From: an uncultured Mycoplasmatota bacterium
GTDB taxonomy: Bacteria; Bacillota_I; Bacilli_A; RF39; UBA660
Length of the DNA stretch: 43,334 bases
Direction: 5' to 3'
Assembly (NCBI GenBank): GCA_900554615.1
Contig: USIB01000004.1
Coordinates: forward strand, 1 to 43,334
Within the stretch, counting starts at the first letter, position 1; each line of letters begins with the position of its first letter. The notes under the pieces were generated by a model, which did no database searches, was not told the DNA's origin, and saw nothing but the letters and a program-made list of their open reading frames with translations. The translations under genes were made by a program, and so were the position numbers. This document shows positions 1 to 8,101 of this stretch, piece after piece.

Positions 1-64
1 CGGGTGGCTTCATCATACCACGGAAGACTATAGGCTGAAGTGGAAAAAAATAGATAAAAAGTAA

Positions 65-93
65 TTGACAAAGATAAAAAATAAGAATATAAT
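65..93 (+). promoter_or_regulatory. Sigma-A promoter of the T-box/thrS operon
   Basis: TTGACA at 65-70 and TATAAT at 88-93 are separated by exactly 17 bases, a full consensus match. Transcription would start near 100, just before the T-box leader. Bases 1-64 hold no supportable gene: one frame is open from base 1 to a TAG at 31-33 and could be the tail of an upstream gene, but eleven codons are too few to judge. Confidence 0.85.
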
Positions 94-99
94 AGATTT

Positions 100-308
100 A
101 TATTTGAAAGCAATGAGAAGGACAAGATTATATATATATTATTTATAGAGAGTTAGTGTTTGGTGGAAACTAATGATAAAGATATATAATTACTACCTTT
201 AAGTGTACTCGAAAGAGATTACCGGTTAATAGCCGTTATCTAAATTAAGACCAAAGAAGGATGGTACCGAGATATGTATTCTCTCCTTTTAGAGGTCTTT
301 TTTTCATA
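100..308 (+). promoter_or_regulatory. thrS leader: T-box riboswitch, threonine type
   Basis: The conserved T-box core (AAGAAGGATGGTACCGAGA) is at 254-272. It contains the UGGNACC bulge sequence that pairs with the NCCA end of uncharged tRNA. A Stem I region occupies about 110-220, and the stretch at 192-197 reads ACTACC. Both in-phase triplets there (ACU, ACC) are Thr codons, which fits the thrS gene downstream, though I cannot say which one is the specifier. An AAGACC/GGTCTT pairing (246-251 with 294-299) followed by a T run at 298-304 can form the terminator arm. Inferred role: read-through of the operon when tRNA-Thr is uncharged. Confidence 0.9.
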
Positions 309-325
309 AATAGGAGGGTTTGGTT

Positions 326-619
326 ATGAAAAATAATTTTATACCAGTAACGGTATGGAGAAAAAATAAGTATGAGACTTGGCAACTAGATATATCTAAT
401 CTTAATTTAAGTGAATTAATTATATTAAGAAATACACTAGTAGGTTATAGTGAGAATGGTATTAGAATAATAGATAGAATAGTAACGGGTTATACTACTA
501 CTGATAATACATATTATAGAGAATGTAAAAAAATATGTAAAAGAGAAAAAGAAAAAATAAAAAGAAAACAAATTAAAAGTGAAAATAGAAGGAGAAATAG
601 AAGAAATGATAAATATTAA
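326..619 (+). CDS. Small conserved-looking basic protein of unknown function, T-box operon
   Basis: This 97-residue protein is not recognised. The start chosen is ATG 326, seven bases after AGGAGGG at 312-318; a TTG at 320 is in frame but too close to the ribosome site. The first half has a mixed beta/alpha composition. The last 35 residues are extremely rich in Lys, Arg and Glu, suggesting a charged helix that could bind RNA. It lies between the T-box and thrS and overlaps the thrS start by 14 bases, so it is co-transcribed and probably translationally coupled with thrS. It does not resemble the TGS domain that the following ThrRS lacks. Real translation is supported by the strong ribosome site and the position, but the function is unknown. 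Confidence 0.65.
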   Translation: MKNNFIPVTVWRKNKYETWQLDISNLNLSELIILRNTLVGYSENGIRIIDRIVTGYTTTDNTYYRECKKICKREKEKIKRKQIKSENRRRNRRNDKY

Positions 620-2360
620 AGAAAATGAAGATTTAAGTAAGTTAAATCACTCTTGTGCACATTTACTTGCACAGGCTGTTAAGCATTTATATCCTAATGC
701 TAAGTTTTGGGTAGGACCTGTTATTGAGGAAGGCTTTTATTATGATATCGATTTAGGTGATGATGTTATTAAGGAAGAAGATTTACCTAAAATAGAAAAG
801 GAAATGAAGAAGTTATCTAAAGATGGTAAAAGAATAGTTAGACATGAAATTAGTAAAGATGAAGCTTTAGAAATGTTTCATGATGATCCATATAAAATTG
901 ATTTAATTAGTAGAATGGATGAGAATGAACAAGTTATATCTTGTTATACCCAAGGAGATTTTACTGATCTTTGTCGTGGACCACATGTTGCTACTACTAA
1001 AGAACTTAAATATTTTAAATTGGTAAAGGTTAGTGGTGCTTATTGGAAGGCTGATTCTAATAATAAGATGCTTCAGAGAATATATGGAGTATGTTTTAGA
1101 AATGAAGAAGACTTAAATAGTTACTTGACTGAATTACAAGAGAGAAAAGAAAGAGACCATCGTAAGATTGGTAAGGATTTGGATATCTTTATGTCTCATG
1201 ATTTGGTTGGTAAGGGTATGCCTTTATGGCTTCCTAATGGAGCGATAATTAGAAAGAACTTGGAGAATTATATTTATGCTAAAGAACAAAAACTAGGGTA
1301 CTCTCATGTATACACTCCTTGTGTTGGTACTACTAATTTATATAAGACTTCTGGACATTGGGACCATTATAAAGAAAATATGTTTCCTTCTATGAAGGTT
1401 GATGATGAGGAGTTTGTATTAAGACCTATGAATTGTCCACATCATATGTTGATTTATGGTAATGAGATTCATTCTTATCGTGAACTTCCTATTAAGATTG
1501 GAGAGTTTGCTACTGACTTTAGATATGAGGCTAGTGGTGCTGTTAAAGGATTAGAGAGAGTTAGATGTATGTGTCAAAATGATGCCCATTTATTTGTTAG
1601 ACCTGATCAAATTAAGGAGCAGTTTAAAGAGGTTGTTAGTCTTATTCTAGATGTTTATAAGGATTTTGGTCTTAACAATTATAAGTTTAGATTATCTCTT
1701 AGAGACCCAGAAGATAAACATAAATACTTTGATGATGATGAAATGTGGAATATGGCTGAAAATGAACTTAGAGAAGTATTAAATGAGATAGGAACAGAAT
1801 ATACTGAAGCAATTGGTGAGGCTGCCTTCTACGGACCTAAGTTAGATGTTGAGGTTAAACCTGCTGTCGGACCAGAGATTACTTTGTCTACTTGTCAACT
1901 TGACTTCTTACTTCCTAGAAGATTTAATTTATCTTATATTGATTCTAATGGTGAGAAGAAGGTACCTGTTGTTCTTCATAGAGCTATATTTGGTACATTT
2001 GATAGGTTTACTGCTTTTATCCTTGAAGAAACTAAGGGAGCACTTCCTTTATGGCTTAGTCCTGTTCAAATTAATGTTATTCCTGTTAATAATGAATATC
2101 ATTTGGAATATGCAAAGGAAATTGAAAATGAACTTAGATGTAAGGAATTTAGAGTGGAATTAGATTCTAGAGATGAAAAGATGGGATATAAGATTAGAGA
2201 ATCTCAAACTAAAAAAATTCCATATACTTTAGTTCTTGGTAATAATGAAAGAGATAATGGTACTGTTACTTATCGTAAGTATGGAGAGGAAAATAGTACT
2301 ACTGTAAGTAAAGAGGAATTTCTTGATATGATTACTAAGCAAGTTAGTGAATATAAATAA
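606..2360 (+). CDS. thrS: Threonine--tRNA ligase lacking the TGS domain
   Basis: Charges tRNA-Thr with threonine in the cytosol. ATG 606 is used because AGGAGA at 590-595 precedes it at good spacing; an upstream GTG at 579 has none. The protein is 584 residues. The editing domain starts almost at once, with H15xxxH19 and C123xxxH127. The class II core follows: motif 2 near residues 305-330 and motif 3 near 457-475, with catalytic zinc ligands C277, H328 and H458. A C-terminal anticodon-binding domain covers about 490-584. Usual bacterial enzymes carry about 60 more N-terminal residues (the TGS domain), absent here. The gene is T-box controlled and ends at an intrinsic terminator. Confidence 0.97.
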   Translation: MINIKENEDLSKLNHSCAHLLAQAVKHLYPNAKFWVGPVIEEGFYYDIDLGDDVIKEEDLPKIEKEMKKLSKDGKRIVRHEISKDEALEMFHDDPYKIDLISRMDENEQVISCYTQGDFTDLCRGPHVATTKELKYFKLVKVSGAYWKADSNNKMLQRIYGVCFRNEEDLNSYLTELQERKERDHRKIGKDLDIFMSHDLVGKGMPLWLPNGAIIRKNLENYIYAKEQKLGYSHVYTPCVGTTNLYKTSGHWDHYKENMFPSMKVDDEEFVLRPMNCPHHMLIYGNEIHSYRELPIKIGEFATDFRYEASGAVKGLERVRCMCQNDAHLFVRPDQIKEQFKEVVSLILDVYKDFGLNNYKFRLSLRDPEDKHKYFDDDEMWNMAENELREVLNEIGTEYTEAIGEAAFYGPKLDVEVKPAVGPEITLSTCQLDFLLPRRFNLSYIDSNGEKKVPVVLHRAIFGTFDRFTAFILEETKGALPLWLSPVQINVIPVNNEYHLEYAKEIENELRCKEFRVELDSRDEKMGYKIRESQTKKIPYTLVLGNNERDNGTVTYRKYGEENSTTVSKEEFLDMITKQVSEYK

Positions 2361-2363
2361 TAT

Positions 2364-2402
2364 AAAGACTACTGATGGTTTTACTACTATTAGTAGTTTT
2401 TC
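2364..2402 (+). terminator. Intrinsic terminator after thrS
   Basis: A 13-bp stem pairs 2364-2376 with 2389-2401 (AAAGACTACTGAT against ATTAGTAGTTTTT, with G-U pairs). It is followed by a short T run and lies four bases after the thrS stop. Confidence 0.75.
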
Positions 2403-2414
2403 TATTTAAAATTG

Positions 2415-2443
2415 TTGATTATTAGGAGAAATTAATATATAAT
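2415..2443 (+). promoter_or_regulatory. Promoter of the gpmI operon
   Basis: TTGATT at 2415-2420 and TATAAT at 2438-2443 have a 17-base spacer. The predicted start near 2450 would put the AGGAG at 2449-2453 at the very 5' end of the transcript, leaving an unusually short 5' UTR. Confidence 0.55.
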
Positions 2444-2460
2444 TAGATAGGAGAATGGTG

Positions 2461-3978
2461 ATGAAAATGAAAAAAATATTACTTTGTATTATGGATGGGG
2501 TTGGCCTATCTAAGAATAAGAAGTTTAATGCTGTTTATAATGCTAAAACTCCTGTACTTGATGAATTATGGAATAAATATCCTCATAGTGAACTTGAGGC
2601 ATCAGGGTCTTTAGTTGGTCTTCCGAGTGGTCAAATGGGAAACTCTGAAGTTGGTCATACTAATATAGGGGCTGGAAGAATTGTTTACCAGTCTTTGGAA
2701 CTTATTAATAGTAAAATTAAGGATAAGAGTTTTTATGAAAATGAGGAGTTTCTTAAGGTTATTCGTCATGTTAAAGAAAATAATTCTAGTATTCATTTGA
2801 TAGGTCTCCTATCGGACGGGGGAGTTCATTCTCATATTAATCATTTGTTTTCTTTACTTGATATGGTGAGGAGAGAGGGAGTTAAAGACTGCTACTTACA
2901 TATTTTTACTGATGGTAGAGATGTTAGTCCTACTAGTGGTATTAAATATATTGATGCTCTTTTGAAGTATATGAAAAAAATTGGTATTGGTAGTATTGCT
3001 TCTATTGGTGGTAGATATTATGGTATGGATAGAGATAATAATTTTGATAGAATAGAGAAGGCTTATAATGCTATGGTGATTGGTACTAAGACTCATGATG
3101 TTAGAGATGTATGGAATGAGAGTCAAAAAAAAGGAGTTACTGATGAGTTTATTGTTCCTACTACTTGTGATAGTAAAGGTTTGATTAGGAATAATGATGG
3201 TATTATATTCTTTAATTTTAGACCTGATAGATTAAGAGAGATGGCTAGTATATTTACTAATTATGAGTATGAATGTTTTGAGAGAGATAAAATTGATAAT
3301 TTGATGGTTGCTACAATGATGCATGTTAGTGATACTGTTTTATGTCCTTATGCTTTTGAACTATCTAAACTTGATAATACTTTGGGTGAGTATATTTCTA
3401 AGATGGGATATTCTCAACTTAGAATAGCAGAAACAGAAAAGTATGCTCATGTTACTTATTTCTTTGATGGTGGTATCGATAAGGAGTATGAAAAGGAGAA
3501 GAGAATTCTTATTCCTAGTCCGAAAGTTGCTACTTATGATTTAGAGCCTGAGATGAGTGCTAATATGATTACGGCTGCTTTAGTTAGAGAGATTAGTATT
3601 AATCATGAAGATTTGATTATTCTCAATTTTGCTAATGGTGATATGGTTGGTCATACTGGAGACTTTGAGGCCGCTACTAGGGCAGTTGAAACAGTTGATT
3701 CTTGTATTGGTAAGATTCTTGATAATATATCACTTAAAGAATACACTGTTATTGTTACTGCCGACCATGGAAATTGTGAGGTTATGAGAAATAAGGATGG
3801 TAGTATTAATACGAGTCATACTACTAATAAGGTTCCTTTAATTGTTACTGATAAAAAGGTTAAATTATCAGATGGTAAACTTGGTGATATTGCTCCTAGT
3901 ATATTATATTTAATGGGAATTGATATTCCTAAAGAGATGACTGGTAATGTATTAATTAAAAATAAAAGATGGAGGTAA
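2461..3978 (+). CDS. gpmI: 2,3-bisphosphoglycerate-independent phosphoglycerate mutase
   Basis: Interconverts 3- and 2-phosphoglycerate in glycolysis using two manganese ions and a phosphoserine intermediate. The protein is 505 residues, normal for the family. The first metal aspartate is D12 in MDGVG and the catalytic serine is S62 in MGNSEVGH. The metal-binding ADHGN motif is near residue 440 and HTTNKVP near 457. ATG 2461 is seven bases after AGGAG; ATG 2455 is too close, while 2467 is also possible. The next gene starts two bases after the stop, so the two are coupled. Confidence 0.97.
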   Translation: MKMKKILLCIMDGVGLSKNKKFNAVYNAKTPVLDELWNKYPHSELEASGSLVGLPSGQMGNSEVGHTNIGAGRIVYQSLELINSKIKDKSFYENEEFLKVIRHVKENNSSIHLIGLLSDGGVHSHINHLFSLLDMVRREGVKDCYLHIFTDGRDVSPTSGIKYIDALLKYMKKIGIGSIASIGGRYYGMDRDNNFDRIEKAYNAMVIGTKTHDVRDVWNESQKKGVTDEFIVPTTCDSKGLIRNNDGIIFFNFRPDRLREMASIFTNYEYECFERDKIDNLMVATMMHVSDTVLCPYAFELSKLDNTLGEYISKMGYSQLRIAETEKYAHVTYFFDGGIDKEYEKEKRILIPSPKVATYDLEPEMSANMITAALVREISINHEDLIILNFANGDMVGHTGDFEAATRAVETVDSCIGKILDNISLKEYTVIVTADHGNCEVMRNKDGSINTSHTTNKVPLIVTDKKVKLSDGKLGDIAPSILYLMGIDIPKEMTGNVLIKNKRWR

Positions 3979-3980
3979 TT

Positions 3981-4994
3981 ATGATGTTAGAACTACTTAA
4001 TACGAAGATTTTTGATAATGAAAGGAATATTTTGAATGCTGATTTGTTTGTTAGTAATTTAAGGCATACTCTGAAGGCTTTTAAGTTTAATACTAAAATA
4101 CAATATGAGGTATATAGAAATGTTACTATTTATCATATTAGTTGGAATGATGATAAATCTTATGATGATATTGTTTCTTTGAAAAAGGAAATTGGTCTTG
4201 CTTTAGGTCTTTCTTCTAATGAATTTGATATTGATAAGGTTAATGATAATGAGGTTAGTATTAAAGTTCTTAATATGAAAAGGGGTGTTTTGTCTTTAAA
4301 GGAATTACTTGAATCTGCTGATGAGAGGGATGGTAATAGAATTCCTATTGGTCTTGATTATAAGGATAATGCTATTTATTTTGATATTGAAAAGGATAAG
4401 AATCTTCTTGTTACTGGTGTTAGTGGAACTGGTAAAACTAATTTATTTAATGAAATTATTTTGAATATTTTAATGAGTAGAGATAATACTAGAATTATTG
4501 TTCTTGATTCTACACATATTAGTTATAATTCTTATGATGGTCTTATTGAAGTTGTTAATGATGAAGAGGATATTATTTTAAAGATTAAATCTATTAGAAA
4601 GGAATTTGAAGATAGAGTTAAAAATAATGTTAGAGATAGGATTGTTTTGTTTATTGATGAGATATATGAAATTATTAAGATGGATGATACTGTTAAAGAT
4701 GATATTAATTATTTGTTGGAAATTGGTAATACTATGAATATACATATTATTATGTCTACTGATAGCGTACTTGATGATGATATTAGTTATTTATTTGATA
4801 AAGATGATATCTCTAAACTTTGTTTTTATTTGACTAGTAGAAGTGAATATAATAGGTTTTTAGATAGATATGTTGATGAAAAAATGGGTAATGATGGTAT
4901 GTATGTGTCTATGAATAAGGATATGATGAGAATTAATATTCCTTTAATTGAAGATGATGAAATAGATAGGGTTGTCAGTTATTTAAAGGGATAG
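3981..4994 (+). CDS. Soluble FtsK/SpoIIIE-like motor ATPase
   Basis: A 337-residue protein carrying the alpha/beta motor core of FtsK/SpoIIIE proteins. Walker A is GVSGTGKT at 146-153 and Walker B is IVLFIDE at 221-227. The first 140 residues resemble the FtsK alpha-domain region. There are no transmembrane helices and no C-terminal gamma (DNA-orienting) winged-helix domain. The start is ATG 3981 or 3984, because GGAGG lies at 3971-3975; the ATG at 3969 overlaps that site. It is tightly coupled to gpmI and followed by the phosphodiester glycosidase gene. True FtsK proteins are more than twice as long, so this is either a cut-down DNA pump or an FtsK-family ATPase with another job. Confidence 0.8.
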   Translation: MMLELLNTKIFDNERNILNADLFVSNLRHTLKAFKFNTKIQYEVYRNVTIYHISWNDDKSYDDIVSLKKEIGLALGLSSNEFDIDKVNDNEVSIKVLNMKRGVLSLKELLESADERDGNRIPIGLDYKDNAIYFDIEKDKNLLVTGVSGTGKTNLFNEIILNILMSRDNTRIIVLDSTHISYNSYDGLIEVVNDEEDIILKIKSIRKEFEDRVKNNVRDRIVLFIDEIYEIIKMDDTVKDDINYLLEIGNTMNIHIIMSTDSVLDDDISYLFDKDDISKLCFYLTSRSEYNRFLDRYVDEKMGNDGMYVSMNKDMMRINIPLIEDDEIDRVVSYLKG

Positions 4995-5020
4995 TTTTGT
5001 AATAGTTTAGGAGTAATGAT

Positions 5021-6067
5021 ATGAAAAATGTTAGTAGAAGGAATAATGATAACATGGATAAGTCTAAGAAAAAAAGAAATATTTTAAGTATTATTCTTGG
5101 TATTTGTGATGTTATTGCTATAATTGTTTTATTTCTTTTGTATGGTCCTTTTCATGGCTTTAGAGACTGGCTTGTTACTACCGCTATGAGTACGATGAGG
5201 CATCAGTATTTGGCTACTACTTTTTATAGTGATGAGTATATTGAGAAAATTCTTAAGAGACATAGTATAATGGAGCCTGAGGGGAATACTGATATTAGTG
5301 AAATTATTGGTAAGGAAGAAGATTATATTGATGATTATGATAGGGAAATATTAGATAGAAATAAGAATGATTTATATAAGATTATTGAAATTGATGAAAA
5401 GGGTTTTAGTGGTTATTTAGTGGCAATTTATGACCCTTCTAAGATTAGGGTTACTTATAGTAAGAATCTTGGATATTCTGGTGAATATTTAGTTGATATG
5501 GCTAAGAGAGAAGGTGCTGTTATTGCTATTAATGGTGGTGGCTTTGTTGATATTGAAGGCAAGAGTAATGGGGGACAAGCTATAGGTGTTATTATTTCTA
5601 ATGGTAGGATTATAAGTAGCAGTGGAAGAAGTAATTATGGTGGTGGTATTATAGGGTTTACTAATGATAATAAACTTTACTTAGGTAAGATTAGTGCTAC
5701 TGAAGCTATTAATATAGGAATAAGAGATGCTGTTGAATTTGGGCCATTTCTTATTGTTAATGGTAAGAGTGCATTTATTAATGGTAATGGTGGATATGGT
5801 ACTCATCCAAGAAGTGCTATTGCTCAAAGAAAAGATGGTATTGTTTTGTTTTTGGTTATCGATGGTAGAAGTTTGAAAAGTAAAGGTGCTGATATGAATG
5901 ATTTGGTTGATATTTTACTTAGATATCATGCATATAATGCTTCTAATTTGGATGGTGGAAATTCTAGTGTCTTGGTTGTAAATAATGAAATTATTAATCA
6001 TCCTATTAACTGGGATAATATGGAACAAACTAGACCAATAGCAGATGGATTTGTTGTTGTAGAGTAA
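5021..6067 (+). CDS. Membrane-anchored phosphodiester glycosidase (NAGPA) family protein
   Basis: A 348-residue protein with a basic N terminus, one membrane helix at about 22-45, and an external NAGPA-type domain from about 125 to the end. Family hallmarks are INGGGF near 172, GPFLIVNG near 240, PRSAIA near 262 and NLDGGNSS near 310. Known members remove sugar phosphodiesters (the mammalian uncovering enzyme) and occur in bacterial exopolysaccharide and wall loci, so a role in trimming or modifying surface glycopolymers is likely; the substrate is unknown. AGGAG at 5009-5013 gives a clear start. It is the last gene of the gpmI operon, immediately before the polysaccharide promoter. Confidence 0.88.
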   Translation: MKNVSRRNNDNMDKSKKKRNILSIILGICDVIAIIVLFLLYGPFHGFRDWLVTTAMSTMRHQYLATTFYSDEYIEKILKRHSIMEPEGNTDISEIIGKEEDYIDDYDREILDRNKNDLYKIIEIDEKGFSGYLVAIYDPSKIRVTYSKNLGYSGEYLVDMAKREGAVIAINGGGFVDIEGKSNGGQAIGVIISNGRIISSSGRSNYGGGIIGFTNDNKLYLGKISATEAINIGIRDAVEFGPFLIVNGKSAFINGNGGYGTHPRSAIAQRKDGIVLFLVIDGRSLKSKGADMNDLVDILLRYHAYNASNLDGGNSSVLVVNNEIINHPINWDNMEQTRPIADGFVVVE

Positions 6068-6120
6068 AAAAGTTGGACATAAGTCTTATTTTTTTCATAT
6101 TTAATGCTAAAAATGATTAT

Positions 6121-6150
6121 TTGACCTAGGAAAATCTTTTTAAATATGTT
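6121..6150 (+). promoter_or_regulatory. Promoter of the polysaccharide locus
   Basis: TTGACC at 6121-6126 and TATGTT at 6145-6150 have an 18-base spacer, about 36 bases before the first gene of the cluster. No equally good promoter was found in the short gaps between the cluster genes, so this may drive about 19 kb. Confidence 0.55.
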
Positions 6151-6185
6151 AAAATATATTTGTACATACAGAAAGAGGTAGAATA

Positions 6186-7154
6186 ATGAAAACATATTTG
6201 GTAACCGGAGGAGCAGGATTTATTGGCTCTACTTTGGTAGATAGATTATTGAAAGAAAATAATAAAGTTGTTGTTATTGATAATTTTTGTGATTTTTATA
6301 GTCCTAAAATTAAAGAAAAAAATATTGAAAATAATGTAATTAATTTAAATTATAATTTGTATAGAATTGATATAAGAAATAGAAACGATTTATCTAAGGT
6401 ATTTGAGGACAATAAAATTGATGGTTTATTTCATTTGGCCGCTATGGCGGGAGTTAGACCTTCTATTGAAAATCCAATTTTGTATCAAGAAGTTAATGGT
6501 ATTGGAACGCAGAATATATTAGAAGAAGCAAAAAAGCATGGTATTAAAAATATTGTAATGGCTTCTTCTAGCAGCGTATATGGAAATTGTAAAGAGGTTC
6601 CGTTTAAAGAAGATTTTATTGTAGACTATGCAATTAGTCCATATGCTGCTACTAAGAAAAGTAATGAAGTAATGGCACATGTTTATCATCATTTATTTGA
6701 TATGAATATTATAATGCTTAGATTTTTTACTGTTTTTGGTCCAAGACAAAGGCCAGATTTAGCTATTAATAAATTTACAAGATTAATGTTAGAGGGAAAA
6801 GAAATTCCTATGTTTGGGGACGGCTCTACATCTAGAGATTATACTTATGTTGATGATATTGTTGATGGAATAATTAAATCTATGGATTATGTAGAAAATA
6901 ATGATAATGTGTATGAAATTATTAATCTTGGTAATTCTTCGCCAATTTCTTTGAAAGAAATGATTTCAATTATAGGCGATGTAGTAGGTGTAGTACCTGT
7001 TATAAATGAATTACCTATGCAACCTGGTGATGTTGAAAAAACATATGCTGATATTACTAAGGCTAAAAAGTTATTAAGATATAATCCACAAACTTCATTT
7101 AGAGATGGAATAGAAAAATTTGTTGAATGGTATAAGGAGAATGAAAATGAATAA
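6186..7154 (+). CDS. NAD-dependent epimerase, UDP-glucuronate 4-epimerase type
   Basis: An extended short-chain dehydrogenase of 322 residues. The NAD-binding GGAGFIG is at 8-14, the active-site SSVYG near 127 and YAATK near 155. RFFTVFGPRQRPDLAI near 185 is characteristic of the UDP-GlcA/UDP-GalA 4-epimerase branch. With Ugd encoded in the same cluster (21346-22668), the expected route is UDP-Glc to UDP-GlcA to UDP-GalA. It is the first gene after the promoter and overlaps the next gene by 8 bases. The substrate call is inferred from the motif and context; UDP-GlcNAc or UDP-Glc are alternatives. Confidence 0.88.
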   Translation: MKTYLVTGGAGFIGSTLVDRLLKENNKVVVIDNFCDFYSPKIKEKNIENNVINLNYNLYRIDIRNRNDLSKVFEDNKIDGLFHLAAMAGVRPSIENPILYQEVNGIGTQNILEEAKKHGIKNIVMASSSSVYGNCKEVPFKEDFIVDYAISPYAATKKSNEVMAHVYHHLFDMNIIMLRFFTVFGPRQRPDLAINKFTRLMLEGKEIPMFGDGSTSRDYTYVDDIVDGIIKSMDYVENNDNVYEIINLGNSSPISLKEMISIIGDVVGVVPVINELPMQPGDVEKTYADITKAKKLLRYNPQTSFRDGIEKFVEWYKENENE

Positions 7155-8088
7155 GGTTAAGAAAGTATTAAAGGAAAATGTATTGACAAGAGGAATATAT
7201 AAAATGTTGAGTAAAATGTATAATCATAAATATTTGACAATGAGTGATAAAGATTTTGCTGTTATTAAGTATAAGCAAAGAATGGGAATTGATTTAAATC
7301 TTGATAATCCAAAAACATTTGATGATAAGATTTGGTGGTTAAAAATAAATTATCATAATCCACTAATTACTATGTGTTCAGATAAATATTGGGTTAGAGA
7401 ATATGTTAAAATGTGTGGTTATGAAGATATTTTGATTGATTTATATGGTGTTTATGACAAATTTGAAGATATAGACTTTAGTGAACTTCCTAGTAAATTT
7501 TTTATTAAAACTAATCATGGCTCTGGTACAAACATAATATATGATAAAAATCGTGATTTTAATTTTGAAAAGTATAAAAAGATATTTAACGATTCACTTA
7601 AAAAAAATTATTATTATATTCATAGGGAATGGGGATATAAAAATATTGAACCTAAAATTATTTGTGAAAAGGTATTAATTGAAAAAGGTAGAAAAGTACC
7701 ATTAGATTATAAATTATTTTGCTTTAATGGTAAAGTTGAATATGTAACTGTTAATTTATCAAGTAGTGATGAATATGGTAATCATAGTGAAACAGTAGAA
7801 AAAAACTTTTATGATAAAGATTTTAATTATATAGATGTTAGATTTAGTGATGATAATTTTGATCCTTCTTTAATAAAAAAACCTAAAAATTTAGACAGGA
7901 TGATAGAAATTGCAGAAAAACTTTCTAGTCCTTTTCCAGAAGTTAGGGTTGATTTGTATAATATTGATGGGAAGGTTTATTTTGGAGAAATGACTTTTTA
8001 TCATAATGGTGGCTATAATGAATCTACTCCTAGTGATTTTGTTGTTAAAATGGGTGATAAAATAAAATTACCATCATTAAAAAAATAA
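7147..8088 (+). CDS. TupA-like ATP-grasp protein of polysaccharide locus
   Basis: A 313-residue protein matching the ATPgrasp_TupA pattern common in capsule loci. The N-terminal part has DKYWVREYV near 81. An ATP-grasp core follows, with FIKTNHGSGTN near 118, an EK motif near 178 and a metal-binding FGEMTFYH near 283. TupA of Bacillus helps make teichuronopeptide, joining an amino acid to a glucuronate-containing polymer; here the acceptor is unknown but could be the uronic acid made by the neighbouring epimerase and Ugd. ATG 7147 is chosen because AAGGAGA ends at 7140; ATG 7141 is too close. It overlaps the upstream gene, so the pair is coupled. Confidence 0.82.
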   Translation: MNKVKKVLKENVLTRGIYKMLSKMYNHKYLTMSDKDFAVIKYKQRMGIDLNLDNPKTFDDKIWWLKINYHNPLITMCSDKYWVREYVKMCGYEDILIDLYGVYDKFEDIDFSELPSKFFIKTNHGSGTNIIYDKNRDFNFEKYKKIFNDSLKKNYYYIHREWGYKNIEPKIICEKVLIEKGRKVPLDYKLFCFNGKVEYVTVNLSSSDEYGNHSETVEKNFYDKDFNYIDVRFSDDNFDPSLIKKPKNLDRMIEIAEKLSSPFPEVRVDLYNIDGKVYFGEMTFYHNGGYNESTPSDFVVKMGDKIKLPSLKK

Positions 8089-8101
8089 GTGGGTTGTTAG
8101 T

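Noticed and set aside
579..605. Upstream GTG start for thrS
   Set aside because: The AGGAGA ribosome site lies inside that extension and fits ATG 606.
1846..2163. 105-codon plus-strand frame inside thrS
   Set aside because: It is wholly inside the ThrRS catalytic domain in another frame, has a leucine-rich artefact composition and lacks its own ribosome site.
2611..3126. Minus-strand frames inside gpmI
   Set aside because: Shadows of gpmI; composition is Asn/Thr/Ser/Ile-rich as expected for the reverse of AT-rich coding DNA.
6068..6095. Terminator after the phosphodiester glycosidase gene
   Set aside because: Only a three-base-pair stem can be drawn before the T run, so a functional terminator is not supported.
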